Below the pieces are notes generated by a model, which saw only the letters and a list, made by a program, of their open reading frames with translations, searched no databases and was not told where the DNA came from. A program made the position numbers and the translations under genes. A stretch of DNA of 64,000 nucleotides from Acidithiobacillus caldus ATCC 51756 (GTDB lineage Bacteria; Pseudomonadota; Gammaproteobacteria; Acidithiobacillales; Acidithiobacillaceae), in contig NZ_CP005986.1 of NCBI RefSeq assembly GCF_000175575.2, positions 1,618,125 to 1,682,124 on the forward strand, in the 5' to 3' direction. The number at the start of each line of letters is the position of its first letter. The first letter of the stretch is position 1. Of this stretch, positions 26,255 to 34,499 are shown piece by piece.

Positions 26255-26479
26255 CCTATGGTTCGACTGGAAGGCGGCCCAATGGTATGGGCACACCCGA
26301 ACTCTAAAAAGACGTCTAAGCCAGGAAGGGTGCAGAAAAGCCGCAGCTGGAGCCCTGTGCTGGGGGATTTTCTCCGGGGTTTGCTTGTCAACGGCGGGTA
26401 CGCAGCGGAAGCAGTCATTCCACTCTGTCGTAAGACGTTTCCATTGGTGCAGGTGAATCAACAATAAGGAGGACTTTGG

Positions 26480-27325
26480 ATGTTTCATCTGCTTGTGGCA
26501 TATAGCGGTTGGCCTCATGGTGGTGGGTCTATCTCAAATCGTCGGATCTACATTAAATCTGACGAGGAGTCCGGACAGCTTGTCCTGAACGAAGGCGGAC
26601 GGCTTGATGCCACAAAGGTCAGCAGATTCCCTGCACTCCTCATGACCGAAGTAGGCGGCGATGGTCCGCAATTAGCTCGTGTCGTCTATATAACCTCCGT
26701 TGTGCAGGGACCAACAGAAACCGCTATCCAATACGTCGCCGAAAACGGCATCAAACCAATACCGAACGAGGACATCGAAAGCTTTGCTTCACAGCTCGGC
26801 ATTAGCAGGAACGCCCTCACACATACGCATTGGGAAGTAAAGCAAGCAGACCTCTTCAAGTTCTTGTTAATGAATCAGCAAAAGGCTGAACCAACCTCTC
26901 AAGTCTTTAGTCTTGAGGCCATACATCAGCCTCAGCCAAGTCTCGTTTCAATAATGATGCCATTTGCAGCGGAGTTCGATCCAGTTTACGCAGCAATACA
27001 GTCAGCGGTAAACTCCCTTGGACTCAAGCCAATGCGCGCAGACAATTTCTGGGAACATCACTACGTAATACAAGACATTGTGAACCTGATCGCCAGAGCG
27101 CGAGTTGTGATATGTGATCTTTCAAGCAGAAATCCCAACGTGTTCTATGAGGCTGGCATTGCGCATGCACTTGGAAAGGAAGTAATACTGATTGCGCAGT
27201 CTCAAGATGATGTGCCATTTGACCTTAGGCACATTCGTTATGTTAAATATCTCAACAATGCGCAAGGACTTTCGGTGCTATCTGATGCCATCGCGTCGAG
27301 GATACAAACGGTTATCGGCCAGTAG
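26480..27325 (+). CDS. two-domain protein with C-terminal TIR/deoxyribosyltransferase-like nucleotide-binding domain
   Basis: A 281-residue protein after a good AAGGAGG site. The C-terminal ~125 residues contain M-M-P-F, V-Y-x-A-I, R-A-D-N-F, A-R-V-V-I-C-D-L-S-S-R-N-P-N-V-F-Y-E-A-G-I-A-H and P-F-D-L-R-H. This is the pattern of nucleoside deoxyribosyltransferase/TIR-like domains with a catalytic glutamate, which in defence systems act on NAD or nucleotides. The N-terminal ~150 residues are a separate unrecognised domain, possibly a sensor. It is AT-rich, isolated, flanked by IS material and followed by an attC-like site. A defence effector is an inference. Confidence 0.7.
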   Translation: MFHLLVAYSGWPHGGGSISNRRIYIKSDEESGQLVLNEGGRLDATKVSRFPALLMTEVGGDGPQLARVVYITSVVQGPTETAIQYVAENGIKPIPNEDIESFASQLGISRNALTHTHWEVKQADLFKFLLMNQQKAEPTSQVFSLEAIHQPQPSLVSIMMPFAAEFDPVYAAIQSAVNSLGLKPMRADNFWEHHYVIQDIVNLIARARVVICDLSSRNPNVFYEAGIAHALGKEVILIAQSQDDVPFDLRHIRYVKYLNNAQGLSVLSDAIASRIQTVIGQ

Positions 27326-27597
27326 AAAACGTGCGAATGCGCATAACAACGCGCCATAGGAGCCACGGCCCTAACGGGCCGCAACCTGATCTCAAATTTT
27401 AAATGCTAATGAATGCCAATCAGCGCTAACACTTCATCAACTATCCGCACAAAATACTGATCATCTATCCGATGGCCTGTCGACATGGCAACCCATTGAC
27501 GCGATATCGGAAATACTAAGCACAGGTAATCGATTAACTTGGTCAATCATGCTACTGATTTCATCCACAAACTGTTCAATATGGACCGCTATTTGAC
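27326..27597. other. intergenic region after the TIR-like gene
   Basis: About 270 bp with no confident gene. A minus-strand stretch can be read as protein-like pieces in two phases (a helical I-A-V-H-I-E-Q-F-V-D-E-I piece, then D-D-Q-Y-F-V-R-I-V-D-E-V-L-A-L ending at 27415), suggesting a small frameshifted gene. CGCATAAC at 27340 resembles half of an attC core. Confidence 0.3.
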
Positions 27598-27671
27598 AGG
27601 CTAACGTGCGAGCTCTAGCCGCAAGTGAGCGAAGCCCCGCCGGAGCTTGTCCGCTGGAGCGTTGGTTAGGC
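27598..27671 (+). repeat. attC-like recombination site (candidate)
   Basis: GGCTAAC (27599-27605) and GTTAGGC (27665-27671) are near-complementary core boxes of the R-Y-Y-Y-A-A-C / G-T-T-R-R-R-Y type. Between them GCTCTAGCCGCAAG (27612-27625) pairs imperfectly with CTTGTCCGCTGGAGC (27646-27660). Integron attC sites have this imperfectly palindromic form and follow the cassette gene. No integron integrase is visible in the window. Confidence 0.4.
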
Positions 27672-27774
27672 CTCAATTCGCTCATGAAAGCTGCATCGCA
27701 CAGTTCGCCTTGATAGCGGCTGTGATGTCAGGGCGCTCTGGAGTGATGACTTCGTTGAAAATGTCTTGGATAAA

Positions 27775-28751
27775 CATGCCTGTTAACCTTTCTCAGCAAC
27801 AAGCCGGACCGGGATATGTTCCATACAGGCATTGAGCAACCTCAGGGGCAGTTCTGGCTCCCAGAAACGGCGATTGAAGCGATAGACAAACTCGTTCAGA
27901 TATTCCTGCAGATATTTGCCGGATACCCCATGGAATGTGCCCAAAAGAAAGGCCTTGAGGTTACCAATGGCGATGTGTACCCACGGCAACCACTCGTCCA
28001 CCTGATGCGGTTTGGTCACGCGCCCCTCATGCTCTTGGCTCTCTCCGAGAACTCGCAGCGCTATTAAGCCGTCGGTGCGGGTAGGTTGCTTGGGGCGCAA
28101 GCGTCGCCGCGCGAATTCGCGAATCCGGTCGGCAGAGACCGAAGGCGTCGTCTCGATGGCAATAAAGCCCGCCTTCTTGCCCCGGTTTTCCACGGCAACC
28201 AAGATCGGTGTTTTGCCTTCGGCCCCTCGACCGCTCTTCCCCCCAGACCGGCGTCCACCGACAAAGGCATCGTCCAACTCTACCAGCCCTTCCAAGCGAT
28301 ACAGACTGTCGCGATCGCCCATGGCGCGGCGCATGCGGCGCAACATCCGGTGAGCCGTGATCCAGGAGACCCCAATCTGCTTCGACAGCCGCAGGGCGGA
28401 CAATCCGCCCTTGTCGCTCGCCATCAAATAGATGGCCAGGAACCATTGCACCAGGGGCACATTGGACGAATGAAAAATTGTGCCGGCCGTCACCGAGGTC
28501 TGATGGCGACAGTGCCCGCACTGAAAGAGTTTTCGTCCGGCGATCCAGTATCCGCGGTCATGGCCGCATTTCGGACATCGAAACCCCTCGGGCCAGCGCT
28601 TTTGTTTCAGCGCCTCCAAGCAGGCCTCTTCCGTGCCAAACCGCGCTTGCCACTGCAAGAGGTTCGTCGCTTCAGCTTTCATCTCAGACCTCCTTTCTCT
28701 ATGCCTCACAGAGAGTTAGAGCTTGATTGCTGAGAATGATTCAGAGGCATG
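27775..28751 (-). mobile_element. IS1595-family insertion sequence, copy 1
   Basis: A 977-bp element repeated at 43909-44885. The outer ends are inverted: CATGCCTGTTAACC... at the left and, reversed, CATGCCTCTGAATC... at the right, both running into TTCTCAGCAA. It carries one transposase gene. No 8-bp target duplication was found (left TGGATAAA, right CCGCGTAG). Confidence 0.9.
27783..28682 (-). CDS. IS1595-family transposase, copy 1
   Basis: A 299-residue transposase of the ISXO2-like class. An N-terminal zinc ribbon (C-P-K-C-G-H..C-G-H-C, residues ~35-60) is followed by an HTH (S-A-L-R-L-S-K-Q-I-G-V-S) and the catalytic region with E-L-D-D-A-F-V-G-G, V-E-N-R-G and the late N-R-R-F. ATG 28682 follows AAAGGAGG; a start at 28709 adds nine residues. 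It is identical in translation to copy 2. Confidence 0.92.
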   Translation of the reverse strand: MKAEATNLLQWQARFGTEEACLEALKQKRWPEGFRCPKCGHDRGYWIAGRKLFQCGHCRHQTSVTAGTIFHSSNVPLVQWFLAIYLMASDKGGLSALRLSKQIGVSWITAHRMLRRMRRAMGDRDSLYRLEGLVELDDAFVGGRRSGGKSGRGAEGKTPILVAVENRGKKAGFIAIETTPSVSADRIREFARRRLRPKQPTRTDGLIALRVLGESQEHEGRVTKPHQVDEWLPWVHIAIGNLKAFLLGTFHGVSGKYLQEYLNEFVYRFNRRFWEPELPLRLLNACMEHIPVRLVAEKG

Positions 28752-29036
28752 CCGCGTAGAATGCTCTTCCGTTGGAAGAAGGCCTTCCAGGAGGGTGGCG
28801 GCAATCCGGCGGCACGGACGGCAAAATCCTCGGCCCCCATGCGAAAGAGAAGGCCCCGAACTGAGCCTCGCTCGTGGCTGAGATAAGACGGGCTGCGTAG
28901 GCTGTATCCTAACCTGGGCAAGGAGAAGCTTCACGTGTCGTGCTGTAAGCAGTTGCTACGCGGCGTTCTTTAGTGACATCTAAGAGCCGCTTCGCCCAGA
29001 AAAATCACTGCTGGAGTCGATCGCGCCCGCGATCGG
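28752..29036. other. region between IS1595 copy 1 and the PII gene
   Basis: A minus-strand open stretch (G-L-L-F-R-M-G-A-E-D-F-A-V-R-A-A-G-L) runs into the IS end and may be a gene cut by IS1595. I do not recognise it. A palindrome CGATCGCG-cc-CGCGATCG (29018-29035) lies just after the PII stop and may terminate that operon, though a T-run comes only ~15 nt later. Confidence 0.35.
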
Positions 29037-29381
29037 TCAGGCTTCAGCGTCCGAGTCAATCGTTCTTACGACGATAGGAGCCCGTACCATGGGGCTTATC
29101 CACAACTTTCCATCCCCTTCAATGCCGGTTCGGGCATGCGTCAAGACCACAGCAATCGCCTGGGGCACCAGCTTCTGCGGCATCACGACATCCAGCCGGA
29201 CCTTCGGATGACTCTTCGACTGGTACCAAACCCCACTGGGCAGTGTCGAGAACCCCTGCTGCCGGCCGACTCCCTCGACATCGCTCAGGGTGATCCCGCT
29301 TACCCCCAATTCCACCAGGGCATCGCAGAGGGGGTCCAGCCGATACATCCGAAGCACGACGGTCAGTTGCTGGTATGCCAT
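29037..29381 (-). CDS. PII-family signal protein (GlnB/GlnK type)
   Basis: A 114-residue PII trimer protein that senses ATP/ADP and 2-oxoglutarate. G-R-Q-x-G opens the T-loop (residues ~39-55). The tyrosine equivalent to E. coli Tyr51 is kept (Tyr53), while Tyr46 is replaced by proline. The B-loop reads T-G-I-E-G-D-G-K-L-W-I-S-P. ATG 29381 gives normal length and lies 19 bases inside the upstream amidotransferase gene. Clustering with an amt remnant suggests control of ammonium transport. Confidence 0.88.
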   Translation of the reverse strand: MAYQQLTVVLRMYRLDPLCDALVELGVSGITLSDVEGVGRQQGFSTLPSGVWYQSKSHPKVRLDVVMPQKLVPQAIAVVLTHARTGIEGDGKLWISPMVRAPIVVRTIDSDAEA

Positions 29382-30118
29382 GGCGATGCCTCCGGTGTAT
29401 CGCAACGCATCCGCACAGAACGCAACCACGGCCCGAAAAGCTGCTGCCGCACCTGCGGCAAAGCAGCCAGAGGGGTTGCCGATAGACGAGATATTTCTTC
29501 GGGCGTTTGGATCTTTCCGGAATCTGCTGGCGGTGTCCCCATAAGAAGCAGCCAGCGCTCGAGAAGCTCAGGGGTCAGTTCGGCGTGTGCCTGTATCGCA
29601 AGCACATGCTCGCCCACGGCAAAGGCTTGGCAGTCCGTATGCGCACTGGTGAGCAAGGGCGTCGCGGTGAAGGGGCAGGCGCATTGATCCTCGTGCCAGT
29701 GGAACAGGAAAAACTCCGGAGGAAGCTGTGTCACGGCCGGGTGCTGCCTTCCCGATGGACGGACACGCACCGGCCACCAGCCGATTTCAGGACCATTGGG
29801 ATGCCGGTGTACCGGCGCGCCGCAGACCTGCGCGATCAATTGTGCGCCGAGGCAGATGCCCAGGGTTGGCAACCCCGCATCGATGGCTTCCGCGAGGCAA
29901 CGCCGCTCCAGGTTCAACCACGGGTAGTTCCCCTCATCGTGCACACTCATCGGTCCACCGAGGCTGATGACACCGCCAAAGCCGCGCAGCGAAGAAGGCA
30001 GGGGTTCCTCGAGATCCAAACGGCGCACCTGTACCGGGATACGTTCGGCAATGAGCATCTCCCGAAGGGCACCGAGGTCCTCGTCTGGATGGTGTTGTAC
30101 GACCAGTAGGGGTTTCAT
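29363..30118 (-). CDS. class I glutamine amidotransferase
   Basis: A 251-residue type 1 GATase resembling GMP-synthase-like stand-alone amidotransferases. The nucleophile is in G-I-C-L-G-A-Q-L (about residue 91), with catalytic H-x-E in I-Q-A-H-A-E-L. F-H-W-H-E-D is also typical. It lies between a membrane protein gene and the PII gene on the same strand and overlaps PII by 19 bp. It would release ammonia from glutamine; the acceptor substrate is unknown. Confidence 0.85.
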   Translation of the reverse strand: MKPLLVVQHHPDEDLGALREMLIAERIPVQVRRLDLEEPLPSSLRGFGGVISLGGPMSVHDEGNYPWLNLERRCLAEAIDAGLPTLGICLGAQLIAQVCGAPVHRHPNGPEIGWWPVRVRPSGRQHPAVTQLPPEFFLFHWHEDQCACPFTATPLLTSAHTDCQAFAVGEHVLAIQAHAELTPELLERWLLLMGTPPADSGKIQTPEEISRLSATPLAALPQVRQQLFGPWLRSVRMRCDTPEASPWHTSN

Positions 30119-30155
30119 CGATCATGCCCGTAATGCGGTGGCGGTTTTTGCGCGT

Positions 30156-30692
30156 TCAAGAAGGCGACCACGACCGATAGGCGGTCGCACGGCGCAACCA
30201 TCGGCAGTAGACTCGAGCCGCGCCGTGCTGCGCCGTAAAATCGGGGACGATATTCCGAGCCCAGTCGTACGCAAGGCATTCAAATTGGGGGGCATATCGT
30301 CGCAGAGCGAGTACCTGCCAGAGAGCACCCCAAAAACACCCCGTTGCCAGTCCCGCATCCAAGAGGCGAGCGCACCCACCCCACTGGGCATACAGCAGAA
30401 CCATATCCAGCGCCGCGCTCAGGGAAAAACCCAAGACCGCCCATCGCCAGCGCCGACTACGCTCGCGAATACTTGCAAAACCGAGGCTCACGGCGACCAG
30501 AACCGGTACGAGTTCCGGCCGATCGCGCAGCAACACGGGCGATACCAGCACGCGATTGGTAACGGGCTCGTGCACAGCTCCCTGACTGTCCGCAAGACTA
30601 CTGACGCGAACGGTAGCTCTACTTTTGGTTATCGAGGCGACCGTCTTTTCCAGAACCGAATCGCGCCGATAAAGGTCTTTCCACTGTGCCAC
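30156..30692 (-). CDS. hypothetical membrane protein between amt and the GATase gene
   Basis: A 178-residue frame with two or three hydrophobic segments (L-V-P-V-L-V-A-V-S-L-G-F, W-A-V-L-G-F-S-L-S-A-A-L-D-M-V-L-L-Y) and a polar C-terminal region. It fits the gap between the amt remnant and GATase on the same strand, which supports it being coding. The family was not recognised and the start is uncertain. Confidence 0.4.
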   Translation of the reverse strand: MAQWKDLYRRDSVLEKTVASITKSRATVRVSSLADSQGAVHEPVTNRVLVSPVLLRDRPELVPVLVAVSLGFASIRERSRRWRWAVLGFSLSAALDMVLLYAQWGGCARLLDAGLATGCFWGALWQVLALRRYAPQFECLAYDWARNIVPDFTAQHGAARVYCRWLRRATAYRSWSPS

Positions 30693-30795
30693 GACTGCAA
30701 CTCCTTGGGGGCCAATGCCCCCTCCGCTTCGTCAATTCAATTCGTCATAGGGTCTGCGCGTTCCGATCCCCCGCGGGGACCGGAACGCTATCGCA

Positions 30796-31445
30796 TCAGT
30801 CGCCCAGCACCGGTTGCCGTTCACCCTCTCCGAAGAAGGCATAAGCTTCTTCTCCGTGAACCGCATCGTCACCGATGAGCAGGGTTTCTTCGTCCATACG
30901 CAAGGGAACGACGAGACTGATCACCTTGAGAATCACGTAGGTCATGACGAGGTTCAGGGCAATGATGAACGCGGCACCGATCAATTGGAGCCATACCTGG
31001 TGCCAGTTTCCGTCGATACCCCCACCCGGATTGCTCAGACCATAGGCTACACACCCCGCCTTGGTGGCTAGAACACCAGTCAAGACTCCTCCAAGCAATC
31101 CGGCCACCGCGTGGGTATGAAAGACGCCCAAGGTGTCGTCCACCTTACGAAAGAACGACAGCCGTTTGCCCAGGATGTTCATGGTGAACCAGGGGATGAT
31201 GCCCGTGGCGAGGCCGATGGCGATGGCGCCGAAGCCGTCGACGACGCCAGCCGCCGGGGTGATCCCCACCAAACCCGTGATCATGCCCTGGACCGCTCCG
31301 ATGACCGAGGGTTTCTTGAAGTAGAGGATATCCATGGCGGTCCAGGTCAGCACACTCATGGCGGTGGTGATATTGGTGTTGAGCACGGCTGCACCGGCAT
31401 CGCGACTGGCCGCATAGGGATCCCCGCCATTGAAGCCGTTCCAAC
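30796..31445 (-). pseudogene. amt: ammonium transporter, 3' half only, cut by IS66 copy A
   Basis: About 216 codons remain, reading from the IS66 end: N-G-F-N-G-G-D-P-Y-A-A-S, then T-W-T-A-M-D-I-L-Y-F-K-K-P-S-V-I-G-A-V-Q-G and the second twin-histidine helix H-T-H-A-V-A-G-L-L-G-G. These are diagnostic Amt/MEP sequences. A full Amt has ~400-430 residues, so the N-terminal half, including the Phe gate and first pore histidine, is missing. The missing half is not on the other side of IS66-A, so it has been deleted. The rest of the operon continues downstream. Confidence 0.9.
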
Positions 31446-31484
31446 GTAACCGTCCAAACTAGACCGCTATTGTCCCAAGCGAGG

Positions 31485-31802
31485 TTATCTGAGTCGTTTT
31501 TTATCGGCGGTCGGCTGGTGGGGTTGGGTGGGTCTGGCGTCCTTTACCGGTGAGAGCAGATGGGGTGGGACATTCCAGCTCTGGCGGTTGTCGGTGACCA
31601 CGGTGACGGTCTTGCGGTTATACTTGACCACCGTGCCCATCAAGCGTCCCCCCTGGTGGGCAAAGCTGACGCGCTGACCGGGATGGAAGCGCATCATCTC
31701 CAGGTGCGCCTGCATCGACTCGAGCATTTTCAGGCGCGCCACCACGCGCTGGTTGAGTTCCAGCAGTTCCTCGAAGCTCAGGCCGTCAATGTCCATGGGC
31801 AT
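31485..31802 (-). CDS. fourth (accessory) ORF of IS66, copy A
   Basis: A ~105-residue protein whose start lies inside the end of tnpC. A helical N-terminal part (F-E-E-L-L-E-L-N-Q-R-V-V-A-R-L) is followed by a small beta-rich segment with G-Q-R-V-S-F and G-T-V-V-K-Y-N-R-K-T-V-T-V, resembling an SH3/KOW-like fold. It is present intact in both IS66 copies. Its role in transposition is unknown. The start may be 31802 or 31796. Confidence 0.65.
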   Translation of the reverse strand: MPMDIDGLSFEELLELNQRVVARLKMLESMQAHLEMMRFHPGQRVSFAHQGGRLMGTVVKYNRKTVTVVTDNRQSWNVPPHLLSPVKDARPTQPHQPTADKKRLR

Positions 31803-33357
31803 GGTCGAGATCCGAGCGCAGCGGGTTGTTGGCAAAGCGGTCTTTCCAGACCCGTGGGGTCAGTGCTTCCACATCTCGGGCCGGGTGCAGGGCGACCCGT
31901 TGCAGGACATCCACCAGGTAGGTGTAGGGATCGACGTGATGTAGTCGGCAGGTGGTCAGCAGGCTCTGGATGATGCCAACGTGCCTTGCCCCCACCTCGC
32001 TCCAGCAGAACAGCCAGTTCTTGCGCCCCATCGGGATGACCCGCAGGGCCCGCTCCAGATGATTGGTATCGATGGGCACCTCGGGATCGTTCAGGTAGAC
32101 CTTGAGCTGAGCCTGGTGATTCTCGGCATAGACCAAGGCCTTGGCCAAAGGATCGCTGTTGAGCAGATCCATGCGTTGGCGTTGCTGGTGACACCAGCTG
32201 AAGAAAGCCTCGGCCATCGGGCCGGCATGGCGGCTGCGGTAGTCGCGCTTCGGTTCGCCTTCGAGTCCCTGTTCTCGAATCTGCTGTTCGACCCGGTACA
32301 GTGCGCCGATCCGGGTGAGGGCCTCCTGCGCCGCCGGGTCCTGGTCCTTGGCCCGCTCAAAGTAGCGCCGGGTGTGTGCCCAACACTGGGCCCGAGTCAC
32401 CTGTGGTCGGGATTTGGCATAGCGGTCGTAGGCCGCATAACCATCACTGAGCAGCACGCCGGCAAAGCCCGCGAGCTGTTGCTCCACGTGGGCGCTGCCA
32501 CGGCTCGTCGACCAGGTAAAGCACAACTCGTCGTCCTCTCCATGGATCGGCCAGTACCAGGTGGCCTGCAGCTGACCCGGCTTCTTGCGCCCCGCCTTGA
32601 TCGGCGTCTCGTCCATCGCCAGCACACGGCTCTGCAGGATGTGCCGCCACTGAGCATCGTAGATGGGGCGCAGGAGCTCAATGGCCCGTTGGGTGTAGTT
32701 CGTCAGCGTACTGCGACTCAGGGTGATACCGGCGTCCTGGAGTCGCTGGTGTTGACGATAGAGCGGGAGGTGGTAGCAGAATTTGTCCACCAGGATGCCG
32801 GCCAGCAGGCTGACATCGGCGAGGCTACCCGCGAACACCGCGGCAGGGGCCGGCACTTCCCGCAGGCTGGAGGAGGCCTTGTGCCGCCATACCGGGCGGC
32901 GGTACTCGAGCACCACGTAGCTGCCGGGACGCTGGGCCAGACGGCGGGTGATCTGGTAATCGATCACCTCGTACTGATCGGCATCGGGGCCATGGAACTC
33001 GGGCGCGGAGAGTTCGATCACCTCGACGGGGACATCGGGGCCGAAGCGCAGACCGGCATCGGTCACATCGTCGGCGTTGCGCTGCTTTGGCTTGCGCCGC
33101 CGATAGCTGATCTCTTCGGTGGGCGTAGGATCGGCCGCCGGTGGGGCATCGCCCAGCAGAGTGCTGAGATCGAGCTGATTGGGATGTTCGAGGATCCGCT
33201 TCTCGGACTTGCGCCCGAACAGCTGCCGCTTGAACCAGTCGAGTTGCTGTTTGAGCGAGGCGATTTCGGCGCGAAGGGCCTGGATGACCGCGGTCGGATC
33301 TCCCCCAGGGGAGAAGGTATTTTTTGCTGTGCAGTCCGACAGTTGCATGCACGGCAT
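31786..33357 (-). CDS. tnpC: IS66 transposase TnpC, copy A
   Basis: A 523-residue DDE transposase. The N-terminal helical region (A-E-I-A-S-L-K-Q-Q-L) precedes F-G-R-K-S-E-K, the IS66 zinc-ribbon/HTH region and the catalytic core with L-A-M-D-E-T-P-I-K, S-D-G-Y-A-A-Y-D-R and the late N-H-L-E-R-A-L-R. It starts at TAATG overlapping tnpB. Length is normal and the frame intact. Translation is the same as copy B. Confidence 0.95.
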   Translation of the reverse strand: MPCMQLSDCTAKNTFSPGGDPTAVIQALRAEIASLKQQLDWFKRQLFGRKSEKRILEHPNQLDLSTLLGDAPPAADPTPTEEISYRRRKPKQRNADDVTDAGLRFGPDVPVEVIELSAPEFHGPDADQYEVIDYQITRRLAQRPGSYVVLEYRRPVWRHKASSSLREVPAPAAVFAGSLADVSLLAGILVDKFCYHLPLYRQHQRLQDAGITLSRSTLTNYTQRAIELLRPIYDAQWRHILQSRVLAMDETPIKAGRKKPGQLQATWYWPIHGEDDELCFTWSTSRGSAHVEQQLAGFAGVLLSDGYAAYDRYAKSRPQVTRAQCWAHTRRYFERAKDQDPAAQEALTRIGALYRVEQQIREQGLEGEPKRDYRSRHAGPMAEAFFSWCHQQRQRMDLLNSDPLAKALVYAENHQAQLKVYLNDPEVPIDTNHLERALRVIPMGRKNWLFCWSEVGARHVGIIQSLLTTCRLHHVDPYTYLVDVLQRVALHPARDVEALTPRVWKDRFANNPLRSDLDHAHGH

Positions 33358-33737
33358 TATACCTTTTCGGGTCTCCCGAGGCTATGATTTCTGCATTTTT
33401 CGAAGCGTTTGAAGCGGCGCAGCGAGGACAGATCGATGCCTTCGATGATCAGCTTCAGCTCCGTCCAGCTCAGCATCCGCCTGTCACCGCCCTGGCCATC
33501 CACATAAAAGCGGCCCGCTTCCAGGCGCTTGCTCCACAGGCAGTAACCGCCCTGCTCGAAGTACAGCACCTTGAGCTGCGTGCGCCTGCGGTTGATGAAC
33601 ACGAACAATTGGCCGCTGGCCGGATCCTCGGCTAACTTCTGTCGCACCAGGGCGCTGAGCCCATCGAAGGACTTGCGCAGGTCCGCAGGCGGCGTATACA
33701 GCCATACCCGGAGGACGGCCGACCCGGGGACCAGCAT
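33357..33737 (-). CDS. tnpB: IS66 accessory protein TnpB, copy A
   Basis: A 126-residue IS66 Orf2-type protein with D-L-R-K-S-F-D-G-L, Q-L-F-V-F-I-N-R-R-R-T-Q-L-K-V-L and G-G-Y-C-L-W-S-K-R-L-E-A-G-R-F. It differs from copy B at two residues (a Gln for Arg in the G-G-D-R-R region and a Cys for Gly near the end). ATG 33737 lies two bases after the tnpA stop. Confidence 0.93.
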   Translation of the reverse strand: MLVPGSAVLRVWLYTPPADLRKSFDGLSALVRQKLAEDPASGQLFVFINRRRTQLKVLYFEQGGYCLWSKRLEAGRFYVDGQGGDRRMLSWTELKLIIEGIDLSSLRRFKRFEKCRNHSLGRPEKV

Positions 33738-33739
33738 GG

Positions 33740-34036
33740 TCAGCCTTGGCGTAGCCGCAGACACACCCCATTGCCCAGATCGAGCTCGATGTGCCAGCCA
33801 CGCGCTGGCTCAGAGACCTCGGGTGCCAGCTCGAGCCAATCGTTCAATGAGCCGCCTCGGGCACTGGCGGGATCCTCGGCTAAGCCTGCACTATCGGCCC
33901 GCAGCTTGCGCTTCCAATAACCAAAGGTCGCCACGGCTACACCGGCTTGGGCACAGAATGCTCTTTGCGTCAGGCCGCTGACCCCTTGTTCGTCGATCAG
34001 TCGTTGCCAGTCGGCCCTGCTGTACCGCTGCTTCAT
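33740..34036 (-). CDS. tnpA: IS66 accessory protein TnpA, copy A
   Basis: A 98-residue IS66 Orf1-type protein with an HTH: S-G-L-T-Q-R-A-F-C-A-Q-A-G-V-A-V-A-T-F-G-Y-W-K-R-K-L. It probably binds the element ends or regulates transposition. It is the first gene of the IS66 operon and is identical in translation to copy B. Confidence 0.93.
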   Translation of the reverse strand: MKQRYSRADWQRLIDEQGVSGLTQRAFCAQAGVAVATFGYWKRKLRADSAGLAEDPASARGGSLNDWLELAPEVSEPARGWHIELDLGNGVCLRLRQG

Positions 34037-34329
34037 ATCGCGCTCCTGTATGTAAATGCAGGAACAGGTTATGGCGCGCAGGTCAGGCCGGGAAGTACGG
34101 TGCGGTTTGAACGGTTACATGGGGCGTACGTTCAAAACCCTTCTTGATGATATCGGAGCGCATAAAAACCTCGTCAAGGTGATGGATCAAATGGCGGTGG
34201 CGGGCAGCCGCCGACGCGCAGGGCCGCTGCAAGATGGGAGTATAAGCCCCGAGCCGGTTCAGGCCAAACGGGGGCCCGCGTTCTGATCCCTGTCGAACTT
34301 TTTGAGGTGCTTGCGCTGACGACGGAACA

Positions 34330-34485
34330 CGCCTGCCTTCGCCGACAGCTTTCCGCATCGAGCTCCGGGACGATGGACCGATGGACAAGCCGATCTATCA
34401 CTGCCACAGTCATGACCTCCTCCTCCCGGAAGACCTGCTCCCAGGCCGAGAATGGTTGACTGGCGGTAATGGCCAAGCTCTGCGG
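34330..34485 (-). pseudogene. istB fragment (IS21-family helper ATPase, C-terminal end)
   Basis: The minus-strand frame L-A-I-T-A-S-Q-P-F-S-A-W-E-Q-V-F, then M-T-V-A-V-I-D-R-L-V-H-R and E-S-C-R-R-R is the conserved C-terminal end of IstB (canonical I-T-A-N-Q-P-F-S-x-W). The Walker motifs and istA are absent. The sequence from 34119 to 34329 holds nothing I can name. It marks an earlier IS21 insertion at the edge of the CS2-hydrolase module. Confidence 0.7.
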
Positions 34486-34499
34486 AACGACAATTTGAA

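Larger units (their letters stand above)
31446..34118 (-). mobile_element. IS66-family insertion sequence, copy A
   Basis: A 2,673-bp element with inverted ends GTAACCGTCCAAAC (31446) and GCGGTTTGAACGGTTAC (ending 34118). It carries tnpA, tnpB, tnpC and a fourth small gene, all on the minus strand. Flanking 8-mers GTTCCAAC and ATGGGGCG do not match, so no target duplication remains. Copy B at 37465 is the same length in opposite orientation. Confidence 0.93.

Noticed and set aside
26340-26467. Possible IS5-like transposase end before the TIR-like gene (N-G-G-Y-A-A-E)
   Set aside because: Only a short weak similarity to the D-x-G-Y-x-G-E motif; not enough to call.
29037-29381. Loss of the uridylylation tyrosine in the PII T-loop
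   Set aside because: Direct alignment with E. coli GlnB shows the Tyr51 position is kept (Tyr53); only Tyr46 is replaced.
31981-33387. A 468-codon open frame on the plus strand across IS66 copy A (and its mirror in copy B)
   Set aside because: It is the complementary frame of tnpC in GC-rich DNA; the tnpC side has clear transposase motifs.
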